Positions 12,363 to 20,813 of a DNA stretch of 40,017 bases are shown one piece after another (within the stretch, counting starts at the first letter, position 1; every line of letters begins with the position of its first letter). Origin of the DNA: Rhodobiaceae bacterium. GTDB taxonomy: Bacteria > Pseudomonadota > Alphaproteobacteria > Rhizobiales > Tepidamorphaceae. The notes beneath the pieces are model-generated. The model saw only the letters and a list, made by a program, of their open reading frames with translations. It did not search any database and was not told the DNA's origin. The stretch covers positions 1 through 40,017 of the forward strand of contig SKQW01000210.1 in the NCBI GenBank assembly GCA_007118805.1, written 5' to 3'. The position numbers were made by a program, and so were the translations under genes.

Positions 12363-13783
12363 ATTAGCTTGCCGGGGTTGAGGAGTCCCTGCGGATCGAG
12401 CATTTGCTTGAGGTCGCGCATCAGCCCCAGCTCCACCGGGTCCTTGATCTGCTCCATGAGCGGGCGCTTGAGGCGGCCGATACCGTGTTCGGCGGAGATC
12501 GAGCCGCCCAGCTTCAGCGCCACCTCGTGCACCGCCGCCGCCATGTCCTCCCAGCGCGCCAGGAACTGCGCCGCGTCGGCGCCCTCCGGCTGGCTGACAT
12601 TGAAGTGGACATTGCCATCGCCGATATGACCGAAGGGCAGCGGGCGGCAGCCGGGCACCACTCGCAGCGCCGCCTCGCTGGCCCGGGCGATGAAGTCGGG
12701 AATGCGCGCCAGCGGCACCGAGACGTCATGCTTGATCGAGCCGCCTTCAGGGCTCTGCACCTCTGGCAGGAGCTCGCGCAGCCGCCAGAACTGCGCCTGC
12801 TGGGCAAGCGATTCGGCGAGCACGGCGTCGGCCGCGACGCCGGAATCATGGGCGCCCATAAGGATGCGTTCCATGACCGCGCGCAGGCCGGCATCGCTGA
12901 GCGGCGAGCTCAGCTCCAGAAGCACGTAATAGGGATGCGGCTCGGTCAGCGGGTCGCGGGTATCGGCGCCATGGCGCAGCACGAAGTCGAGCCCGATGCG
13001 CGCGATCAGTTCGCAGGTCGTTACCTGTGACCCGGCCTGGGCGCGCGCGGTGTCGAACAGGGCGAGCGCGGCGGCCGGATGCGGCACCCCGATGAAGGCG
13101 GTCACCCGCTCGCGCGGCTTGGGGAACAGCTTGAGCACCGCCGCGGTGATGATGCCGAGCGTGCCCTCCGAACCGATGAACAGGTGCTTGAGGTCATAGC
13201 CCGTATTGTCCTTGCGCAGGGCGCGCAGCCCGTTCCAAACCCGCCCGTCGGCGAGCACCACTTCGAGCCCCAGCACCATGTCGCGCGCATTGCCATAGGC
13301 GAGCATGGCGGTGCCGCCGGCATTGGTGGCCAGATTGCCGCCGATCCGGCACGAGCCTTCCGCGGCGAGGCTCAAGGGAAACAGGCGGTCGGCATCGTCG
13401 GCGGCGCGCTGGGCATCGGCGAGAATGACGCCGGCCTCGGCGAGCATCGTGTTGCCCTGCCGGTCGAGGTCGCGGATGCGGTTGAGCCGTTCGAGCGACA
13501 ACACGACCTCGCGTCCCGTCCCGTCCGGGGTCTGGCCGCCGACCAGCCCGGTATTGCCGCCCTGCGGCACCACCGGGGTTTGGGTCTCGGCGGCGATCTG
13601 CAGGACGGTCGCGACCTCGTCGACCGAGCCCGGCCGCAGGACGGCCGCGGCCTTGCCGTGCCAGAGGTCGCGCGGCTCGGCGAGATAGGGCGCCTGGTCG
13701 GCCGGCTCGCTCAGCACATGGCGCGCGCCCAGCGCAGCCTGAAAGCGCGGGATCAGGTCGGATGGGGCTGATGAGGGCTTCAT
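12359..13783 (-). CDS. FAD-binding oxidase (GlcD / D-2-hydroxyacid dehydrogenase-like)
   Basis: 474 aa; VVPQGGNTGLVGGQTP FAD site and SAEHGIGRLKRP C-terminal motif. Confidence 0.9.
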   Translation of the reverse strand: MKPSSAPSDLIPRFQAALGARHVLSEPADQAPYLAEPRDLWHGKAAAVLRPGSVDEVATVLQIAAETQTPVVPQGGNTGLVGGQTPDGTGREVVLSLERLNRIRDLDRQGNTMLAEAGVILADAQRAADDADRLFPLSLAAEGSCRIGGNLATNAGGTAMLAYGNARDMVLGLEVVLADGRVWNGLRALRKDNTGYDLKHLFIGSEGTLGIITAAVLKLFPKPRERVTAFIGVPHPAAALALFDTARAQAGSQVTTCELIARIGLDFVLRHGADTRDPLTEPHPYYVLLELSSPLSDAGLRAVMERILMGAHDSGVAADAVLAESLAQQAQFWRLRELLPEVQSPEGGSIKHDVSVPLARIPDFIARASEAALRVVPGCRPLPFGHIGDGNVHFNVSQPEGADAAQFLARWEDMAAAVHEVALKLGGSISAEHGIGRLKRPLMEQIKDPVELGLMRDLKQMLDPQGLLNPGKLI

Positions 13784-13917
13784 GGCACCTTCCTAGCCCT
13801 CCCCCGGCCCCGGCGGCAAGCGGGAAGCTGTCGGGCGATGGGCCTTCCTCATGGGTGGCGGCGAATTGATCCGGCGACCGGTTGCTCCTCGCGGAGGCCG
13901 GCTGCTAGCCTCATGTC

Positions 13918-13995
13918 ATGAATTCACGAATGATCTTCATGCTGATGCGCGTCCTGCGCATGGTCATGCGCCGAGGCCGCCGGCGGCGCTGGTAG
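13918..13995 (+). CDS. Possible 25-aa Met/Arg-rich microprotein MNSRMIFMLMRVLRMVMRRGRRRRW
   Basis: Hand-translated short ORF in an intergenic gap; biased composition; no clear adjacent RBS. Confidence 0.3.
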   Translation: MNSRMIFMLMRVLRMVMRRGRRRRW

Positions 13996-14033
13996 CGGGC
14001 GCATCGAGGCGCTTCGGTGCGCGGCAGGGGTGA

Positions 14034-15032
14034 TTACGGCCGGTCCGCCGCCGCGCGGCGCAGCCGGTCGTTGATCGCCTCGCCCAGCCCCGCCTCGGGG
14101 ATCGGCATCACGGCGATGGTGCTGGCGCCGCTGTCGTCGAGCGCGCGCAGATGGACGAAGAGGTTGGCAGCCGCCTCGGTGACATCACCCTCGGGCGACA
14201 GGTTGAGCATGGCGCGGGCGTTCTGCCAGCCCTCGGCGGGCACCGGCCCGAAGGCGAGCAGCGCCTCGCCGGGCGCCACCGATTCGGCATTGAGGCGCAC
14301 CAGCGCCGCCGGCGCATAGTGCGAGGCGAGCATGCCCGGCGCGGCCGGTTCGTCCACCGGTTCGTCCACCACCATCGCGAGTGGCTTGCCGAGGGCGGCC
14401 TCGATAGCCGGGCGCGGGATGCCGCCCGGCCGAAGAAGCGCCGGGCCGCCGTCGAGACACGCCACGATTGTCGATTCGACACCGACCGGGCAGGCACCGC
14501 CATCGACGATCAGCGCGACATGCGCGCCAATTTCCGCCCGCGCCGCCGCCGCCGCGGTCGGGCTCACCCGGCCGGAACGGTTGGCGCTGGGCGCAGCGAT
14601 CGGCCGGCCCAGCTTTGCCGCCAGACACCGCATCAGCCGCGTGGCCGGCATTCTCAGCGCCACCGTATCGCGGCCCGCCGTGACTGCCGGGCCGATCGGC
14701 GAGGCTGGCTGCTTCGGCACGACAAGGGTCAACGGGCCGGGCCAGAATGCCGCCGACAGCCGCAGCGCATCCTTGTTGAAAAGGCCATGCTCGCGGGCCA
14801 TGGCTTCATCGGCGACATGGGCGATCAGCGGATTGAAGCCGGGCCGCGCCTTGGCCGCGAAGATCGCGGCGACCGCCCGGTCATTCGTGGCGTCGGCGGC
14901 AAGGCCATAGACCGTCTCGGTGGGGACGACGACGAGGCGGCCCGCCGCGAGGTGACGCGCGGCGGCCTCGACGGCCAGCGCGAGGCTGTCGGCGTCGTCT
15001 TCGGCGATCCTGAGTGTTTCTGGCTGAGCCAT
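14034..15032 (-). CDS. L-threonylcarbamoyladenylate synthase (Sua5 type)
   Basis: LVVVPTETVYGLAADATNDRAVAAIFAAKARPGFNPLI; Sua5 C-terminal domain present; start at MAQPETLRIAE. Confidence 0.93.
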   Translation of the reverse strand: MAQPETLRIAEDDADSLALAVEAAARHLAAGRLVVVPTETVYGLAADATNDRAVAAIFAAKARPGFNPLIAHVADEAMAREHGLFNKDALRLSAAFWPGPLTLVVPKQPASPIGPAVTAGRDTVALRMPATRLMRCLAAKLGRPIAAPSANRSGRVSPTAAAAARAEIGAHVALIVDGGACPVGVESTIVACLDGGPALLRPGGIPRPAIEAALGKPLAMVVDEPVDEPAAPGMLASHYAPAALVRLNAESVAPGEALLAFGPVPAEGWQNARAMLNLSPEGDVTEAAANLFVHLRALDDSGASTIAVMPIPEAGLGEAINDRLRRAAADRP

Positions 15033-15153
15033 GAGCCTGTCACCGACCCGAGCATGGCCGTGACAGCCCGGCTCGGGAACACTAGAGTGCCCGGACTTGT
15101 GCGCGGCGCACCCATCTCCGTCAAGCGCGCCCTGCCAGAAGGAGGCCCGATCC

Positions 15154-16926
15154 ATGACCTACCGCGCCCCGGTCGCGGATATCGCCTTTACGCTCAACCG
15201 GATCGCCGGCCTGTCGCAGGACATCGAGCGCGGCTTCCTGGGCGAGCTCAGCGACGATCTCGTTGCCGCCATCCTGGATGAGGCCGGCCGCTTCGCCTCT
15301 GAGGAGATCGCGCCGCTCAACCGGCTCGGCGACATCGAGGGCACGCCGTTCGCGGATGGCCGCGTGACCATGCCCCGGGGCTGGCGCGAGGTTTATCAGC
15401 GCTGGATCGCCGGCGGCTGGCTGGCGTTGACCGGGCCAGAGGAATATGGCGGCCAGAACCTGCCCATGACGCTGTTCGCCGCTACCCAGGAGATGTGGAA
15501 CGCCGCCTCGATGGCCTATGCCATCGGCCCCGTCCTGACCGTCGCCGCGGCCGATGCGCTGCACCGCTACGGCACCGAGGACATGAAGCGGCGCTATCTG
15601 TCAAAGCTGGTTTCCGGGGAATGGGCCGGCACCATGTGCCTGACCGAATCCCATGCCGGCTCCGATCTCGGCCTTCTGCGCACACGCGCCGAGCGCCGCG
15701 CCGACGGCAGCTATCTGATCCGCGGCACCAAGATCTTCATCACCTATGGCGAACACGACGTCACCGACAACATCGTCCATATGGTGCTCGCCCGCCTGCC
15801 CGACGCGCCGCCCGGCCATCGCGGCATCTCGATGTTCATGGTGCCGAAGTTTCTAGCCAATGAGGATGGCTCTGTCGGCCCCCGCAACGACGTGAAATGC
15901 CTCAGCGTCGAGCACAAGCTCGGCATCCATGGCAGCCCCACCTGCACCATGGCCTATGGCGAGGACGACGGCGCCGTGGGCTGGCTCTTTGGCGAAGAGA
16001 ACAAGGGCTTGGCCTGCATGTTCACCATGATGAACCAGGCCCGTCTCATGGTCGGCATTCAGGGCGTTGCCATCGCCGAGCGCGCCTATCAGCAGGCGCT
16101 GTCCTATGCCCGTGAGCGCCGGCAGGGCCGCCGGCCAGGCATGGGGCCGGAGGAGACCGTCCCCCTCACCGACCATCCCGATATCCGCCGCAGCCTGATG
16201 ACCATGCGGGCGATGACCGGCGCCGCCCGCGCCATCTGCTACGAGACGGCTCGGGCGCTCGATGTGGCGGCGCGGGCACCTGACGCACAGGAGCGGGAAG
16301 TCGCACAATCCCGCGCCGACCTCCTGACCCCCGTCGCCAAGGCATTCTCCACCGATATCGGGGTCGAGGTCGCCTCGCAGGGCGTTCAGGTCCATGGCGG
16401 CATCGGCTATATTGAGGAGACCGGCGCCGCCCAGCACCTGCGGGATGCGCGGATCGCGCCGATCTATGAAGGGACCAACGGTATCCAGGCAATTGACCTC
16501 GCCACGCGCAAGGTGCCGCGCTCTGATGGCGAGGTGGTGCGCGCCTATATCGGGGAGCTGCACGAGACCGCGCGCAGCGTGAAGGCGTCGAACGAGCCGG
16601 CCTTCGGCCGCATGGGCGAGCACCTCGAACAGTCCGTCGCCGCGCTCGAACGGGCCACTGGCTGGCTCATCGACAGCCAGCGCGACGGCGCCGATCCGGC
16701 GCTGGCCGGGGCGACGCCCTATCTGCGGCTGTTTGCCATTGCCGCCGGCGGCTGTGGCCTGGCCAAGGGGGCACTTGCCGCCGCGCGCGCCAACGGCGAC
16801 CCGGCCAATGCCGGGCGGATCGCCACCGCCCGCTTCTTCGCCGAGAATGTCAGCCCCCAGGCCGAGGGGCTTTGCGAGAGCGTCGTCAGCGGCGCCGACG
16901 CCGTGCTTGCGACGGAGGCGCTGTGA
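15154..16926 (+). CDS. Acyl-CoA dehydrogenase, DmdC-like (3-methylmercaptopropionyl-CoA dehydrogenase subfamily)
   Basis: 591 aa; N-terminal MTYRAPVADIAFTLNRIAGL and C-terminal extension after the ACAD core (QVHGGIGYIEETGAAQHLRDARIAPIYEGTNGIQA). Confidence 0.88.
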   Translation: MTYRAPVADIAFTLNRIAGLSQDIERGFLGELSDDLVAAILDEAGRFASEEIAPLNRLGDIEGTPFADGRVTMPRGWREVYQRWIAGGWLALTGPEEYGGQNLPMTLFAATQEMWNAASMAYAIGPVLTVAAADALHRYGTEDMKRRYLSKLVSGEWAGTMCLTESHAGSDLGLLRTRAERRADGSYLIRGTKIFITYGEHDVTDNIVHMVLARLPDAPPGHRGISMFMVPKFLANEDGSVGPRNDVKCLSVEHKLGIHGSPTCTMAYGEDDGAVGWLFGEENKGLACMFTMMNQARLMVGIQGVAIAERAYQQALSYARERRQGRRPGMGPEETVPLTDHPDIRRSLMTMRAMTGAARAICYETARALDVAARAPDAQEREVAQSRADLLTPVAKAFSTDIGVEVASQGVQVHGGIGYIEETGAAQHLRDARIAPIYEGTNGIQAIDLATRKVPRSDGEVVRAYIGELHETARSVKASNEPAFGRMGEHLEQSVAALERATGWLIDSQRDGADPALAGATPYLRLFAIAAGGCGLAKGALAAARANGDPANAGRIATARFFAENVSPQAEGLCESVVSGADAVLATEAL

Positions 16927-16952
16927 GCCTTTCCCATCCCCGGAGCTGACCC

Positions 16953-17837
16953 GTGACCGACCTGCGCAACAAGACGCTGTTCATCACCGGGGCCAGCCGC
17001 GGCATCGGCCTGGCCATCGCACTGCGCGCCGCGCGCGACGGCGCCAATATCGCCGTCGCCGCCAAGACCGCCGAGCCCCATCCCAAGCTGCCCGGCACCA
17101 TCTACACCGCTGCCGAGGAGATCGAGGCGGCCGGCGGGCGCGCCCTGCCACTCGTCTGCGACATCCGCGAGGAGGCGCAGGTCGCCGAGGCCGTGGCGCG
17201 CACAGCGGAGGCGTTCGGCGGCATCGATATCTGCGTCAACAATGCCAGCGCCATCGCCCTGACCGGGGTGCGCGATACCGCCATGAAGCGCTTCGACCTG
17301 ATGCATCAAATCAATGCGCGCGGCGCCTTCATGGTGTCGAAATACTGCATTGCGCATCTCGAACAGGCGGACAACCCGCATATTCTCATGCTGTCGCCGC
17401 CGCTCGACATGCAGGAGAAATGGTTCGCCCCCCATACCGCCTATTCGATGGCCAAGTTCGCCATGAGCATGGTCGTGCTTGGCCTTGCCGGCGAATTGCG
17501 CGCCTCGGGAATCGCGGTCAACGCGCTGTGGCCGCGCACCACCATCGCCACCGCGGCGGTGCGCAATCTGCTCGGCGGCGACGAAATGGCCCGGCGCAGT
17601 CGCAAGCCGGAGATCCTCGCCGACGCCGCCCACGGCATATTCTGCAAGCCGGCGCCTGAGTTCACCGGTAACTTCCTGATTGACGACACCTTTCTCGCCG
17701 GCGAAGGCGTCAAGGAATTCGACCACTATCGCGTCGACCCCGACGCCGACCTTGAACCGGACTTCTTCGTGCCCGAGCATTTGCCAGCCCCCGCCCCGCT
17801 TGCCGCCGCGCCGCGCGCTGGCGGCCCCGCAACCTGA
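16953..17837 (+). CDS. SDR-family oxidoreductase (HSDL2-like)
   Basis: LFITGASRGIGLAIALRAARDGANI; AYSMAKFAMSM catalytic motif. Confidence 0.9.
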   Translation: MTDLRNKTLFITGASRGIGLAIALRAARDGANIAVAAKTAEPHPKLPGTIYTAAEEIEAAGGRALPLVCDIREEAQVAEAVARTAEAFGGIDICVNNASAIALTGVRDTAMKRFDLMHQINARGAFMVSKYCIAHLEQADNPHILMLSPPLDMQEKWFAPHTAYSMAKFAMSMVVLGLAGELRASGIAVNALWPRTTIATAAVRNLLGGDEMARRSRKPEILADAAHGIFCKPAPEFTGNFLIDDTFLAGEGVKEFDHYRVDPDADLEPDFFVPEHLPAPAPLAAAPRAGGPAT

Positions 17838-17849
17838 CCAAGAGTGCCA

Positions 17850-18776
17850 ATGTCGACCCTATTGCTGAGCCATACCGCCTGTTTCGACCACCTCACGCCC
17901 GATGGGCACCCCGAACGGCCCGACAGACTGCGGGCCGTCGAGCACGCGCTCGAGGACGAGATGTTCGCTAGCCTCGTGCGCGAGCAGGCGCCGGAGGCCG
18001 AGCTCGAGACGGCGGCGCTCGCCCACCCGCAGGACTATGTCGAGGCCATCATTGCAGCAGCCCCGACCGACGGGCTGGTCCGCGTCGATGCCGACACCTC
18101 CATGTCGCCGGGCTCGCTGGAGGCGCTGCGGCGCGGCATGGGTGCGGCCACGCGGGCGGTCGACGAGGTGGTAACGCGCAATGTCCGCAACGCCTTCTGC
18201 GCCATCCGCCCGCCCGGCCACCACGCCGAGAAGGTCCGCGCCATGGGCTTCTGCCTGTTCAACTTCGCCGCGATCGCCGCGATCCATGCCCGCAAGACCC
18301 ACGGGCTCGAGCGGGTCGCCGTGGTCGATTTCGACGTCCATCACGGCAATGGCACGCAGGATATCTTCTGGTCGGAGCCCGAGCTGTTCTACGGCTCGAC
18401 CCATCAGATGCCGCTCTATCCCGGCTCCGGCGCCCGGGGGGAAACCGGCGTCGGCAACATCGTCAACGCCCCGCTCGCGCCCGGCGACGACGGCGTGGCC
18501 TTCCGCGAGGCCATGGACGGGGTGATCCTGCCGGCGCTGGAGCGATTCTCGCCCGACCTTGTCATCATCTCGGCCGGCTTCGACGCCCATGCCCGCGATC
18601 CCCTTGCCAACCTCAATCTCGTCGAGGACGATTTCGCCTGGGCCACCCGGCGGCTGATGGAGATTGCCGAGCGCACCTGCGATGGCCGGGTGGTCTCGGT
18701 GCTCGAGGGCGGCTACGATCTCGTCGGGCTTGCAACCTCGACCGCGGCCCATGTCCGCACCCTGATGGAGGCGTGA
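17850..18776 (+). CDS. Histone deacetylase-like amidohydrolase
   Basis: RPPGHHAEKVRAMGFCLFNFAAIAA...VDFDVHHGNGTQDIF; HDAC/AcuC family active site. Confidence 0.93.
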   Translation: MSTLLLSHTACFDHLTPDGHPERPDRLRAVEHALEDEMFASLVREQAPEAELETAALAHPQDYVEAIIAAAPTDGLVRVDADTSMSPGSLEALRRGMGAATRAVDEVVTRNVRNAFCAIRPPGHHAEKVRAMGFCLFNFAAIAAIHARKTHGLERVAVVDFDVHHGNGTQDIFWSEPELFYGSTHQMPLYPGSGARGETGVGNIVNAPLAPGDDGVAFREAMDGVILPALERFSPDLVIISAGFDAHARDPLANLNLVEDDFAWATRRLMEIAERTCDGRVVSVLEGGYDLVGLATSTAAHVRTLMEA

Positions 18777-19058
18777 ATGGCGGCCAATGAGACGGACGCG
18801 CCCGCCGGGCAGGAGATGCCCGCCGACATCGCGGAGATGAGCTTCGAGCAGGCGCTCGCCGAGCTTGAGAGGATCGTCGAGCAGCTTGAGCGCGGCGACG
18901 TGGAGCTGGAGAAGTCGATCGACCTCTACGCGCGCGGTGACGCCCTGCGCAAGCACTGCGATGCGCTGCTGAAGCGGGCCGAGAGCAAGGTCGAGAAGAT
19001 CGCCCTCGACGCCTCGGGAAACGCCACCGGCACCGAGCCCCTCGACGTCGACAAATAG
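18777..19058 (+). CDS. xseB: Exodeoxyribonuclease VII small subunit
   Basis: [54 protein letters not shown]. Confidence 0.95.
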   Translation: MAANETDAPAGQEMPADIAEMSFEQALAELERIVEQLERGDVELEKSIDLYARGDALRKHCDALLKRAESKVEKIALDASGNATGTEPLDVDK

Positions 19059-19250
19059 GGCCGCCGCGAGGAACTGATTCGGACTGAATCACCCGTCCGC
19101 GTTAATCCCGCCATTTCAGGCCCTAAGCCCTCCGGCTTGCAATTTGCGGCAGGGCACCATAACTTTTGCGCTGCACAAATCCGCAACCCAGCGGGATCTC
19201 GACATAAGTCGAGGCAACGAAATCAGCAACGGCCGGGGGGCCGGACCACC

Positions 19251-20813
19251 ATGCCCTACTACCAATGGTACGAATTGACGCACGCCGCCCTCTCACCGGC
19301 CCGGGTGATGGCCGATGCTGCGCGGCTCTACTACCGCAATCCGCTGAACCCGCTGGCACACACCACGCCCGGCAAGAGCATGGCCGCCGCCATGGAGGTG
19401 TTCGAGCGCGTGACCCGGCGCTACGGCAAGCCGGAATTCGGTATCGAGTCCACCGTCCTGGGCGCGGTCCGGGTGCCGGTGCGCGAGCAGGTGGTGTGGG
19501 AACGCCCGTTCTGCCGCCTCGTGCGATTCGAGAAGGCCCTGCCGGCGGGCAAGGATCCCGGCCCCAAGCTCCTCATCGTGGCGCCGCTGTCCGGCCACTA
19601 CGCCACGCTGCTGCGCGGCACGGTGGAAACCATGCTGCCCGATCACGACGTCTACATAACCGACTGGGTCGATGCCCGGATGGTGCCCCTGTCGCTCGGC
19701 ACCTTCGATCTCGACGACTATATCGACTACGTTATCAACATGTTCCACATGCTGGGCGGCGACGCCCATGTCATGGCGGTGTGCCAGCCATCGGTGCCGG
19801 TGCTGGCGGCGGTTTCGCTGATGGAGGCGCGCAACGACCCTTACGCGCCGCTCACCATGACGCTGATGGGCGGGCCGGTCGACACCAGGGCCAACCCGAC
19901 CGCGGTCAACCAGCTTGCCGAACAGCGCGACATCGAGTGGTTCCGGCGCAACGTCATCATGAAGGTCCCGTTCCCCCATCCGGGGGTCTTTCGCGACGTC
20001 TATCCCGGCTTTCTCCAGCTCGGCGGCTTCATGAGCATGAATCTCGACCGCCATGTCACCGCCCATCGCGACCTGTTCTACCATCTCGTGGAGGGCGACG
20101 GGGATTCGGCGGACAAGCACCGCGACTTCTACGACGAGTATCTGGCGGTCATGGATCTGACGGCGGAGTTCTATCTCCAGACCGTCGAGACGGTATTCAT
20201 CCGCCACGACCTGCCCAAGGGCGAGATGAACCATCGCGGCCAGCCGGTGGAGCCGGCCGCCGTGCGCAATGTGGCGCTGATGACGGTGGAGGGCGAGAAG
20301 GACGACATTTCCGGCGTCGGCCAGACCGAGGCCGCCCATGCGCTTTGCGTCAACATCCCGAGCGACCGCAAGGTTCATTATCTGGCCAAGGGGGTCGGCC
20401 ATTACGGGGTCTTCAACGGCTCACGCTTCAAGGGTGAGATCGCGCCGCGAATCGCCGATTTCATCCGCAGCCATTCGGGCCATACCGTTCAGCGGGCGGC
20501 AGCGCCCGGGCCCGTTCAAGCTCCAGCGACGAATGGCGGTGGCGCGAAGCCTGCTTCCGCCGTTGCGGCCAAGTCCCCGCCGGCCCATTCCCCGGACGCC
20601 GCCGGGGTCTCGGAAGCCCGCGACGATCTGACCCGTATCAAGGGGATCGGCCCGAAGGTGGCTGAGACGCTCAACCGCCACGGCATCCATTCATTCGTTC
20701 AGCTTGCAACGCTGAGCGATGAGGCGGCTGCACGGGTCGAGGCAGAACTCGGCTTTCCCGGCCGCATAGCCCGCGAGGGCTGGCCCACCCAGGCGCGCAA
20801 GCTCGCCGGCTAA
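19251..20813 (+). CDS. phaZ: Intracellular polyhydroxyalkanoate depolymerase with C-terminal helix-hairpin-helix domain
   Basis: MPYYQWYELTHAALSPARVMADAARLYYRNPLNPLAHTTPGKSMAAAMEVFERVTRRYGKPEFGI...; C-terminal ~60 aa DDLTRIKGIGPKVAETLNRHGIHSFVQLATLSDEAAARVEAELGFPGRIAREGWPTQARKLAG. Confidence 0.92.
   Translation: MPYYQWYELTHAALSPARVMADAARLYYRNPLNPLAHTTPGKSMAAAMEVFERVTRRYGKPEFGIESTVLGAVRVPVREQVVWERPFCRLVRFEKALPAGKDPGPKLLIVAPLSGHYATLLRGTVETMLPDHDVYITDWVDARMVPLSLGTFDLDDYIDYVINMFHMLGGDAHVMAVCQPSVPVLAAVSLMEARNDPYAPLTMTLMGGPVDTRANPTAVNQLAEQRDIEWFRRNVIMKVPFPHPGVFRDVYPGFLQLGGFMSMNLDRHVTAHRDLFYHLVEGDGDSADKHRDFYDEYLAVMDLTAEFYLQTVETVFIRHDLPKGEMNHRGQPVEPAAVRNVALMTVEGEKDDISGVGQTEAAHALCVNIPSDRKVHYLAKGVGHYGVFNGSRFKGEIAPRIADFIRSHSGHTVQRAAAPGPVQAPATNGGGAKPASAVAAKSPPAHSPDAAGVSEARDDLTRIKGIGPKVAETLNRHGIHSFVQLATLSDEAAARVEAELGFPGRIAREGWPTQARKLAG

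Noticed and set aside
14345-14368. 12-bp tandem duplication CCGGTTCGTCCA x2
   Set aside because: In-frame within the Sua5-type gene (codes VDEPVDEP in the linker between domains); ordinary linker variation
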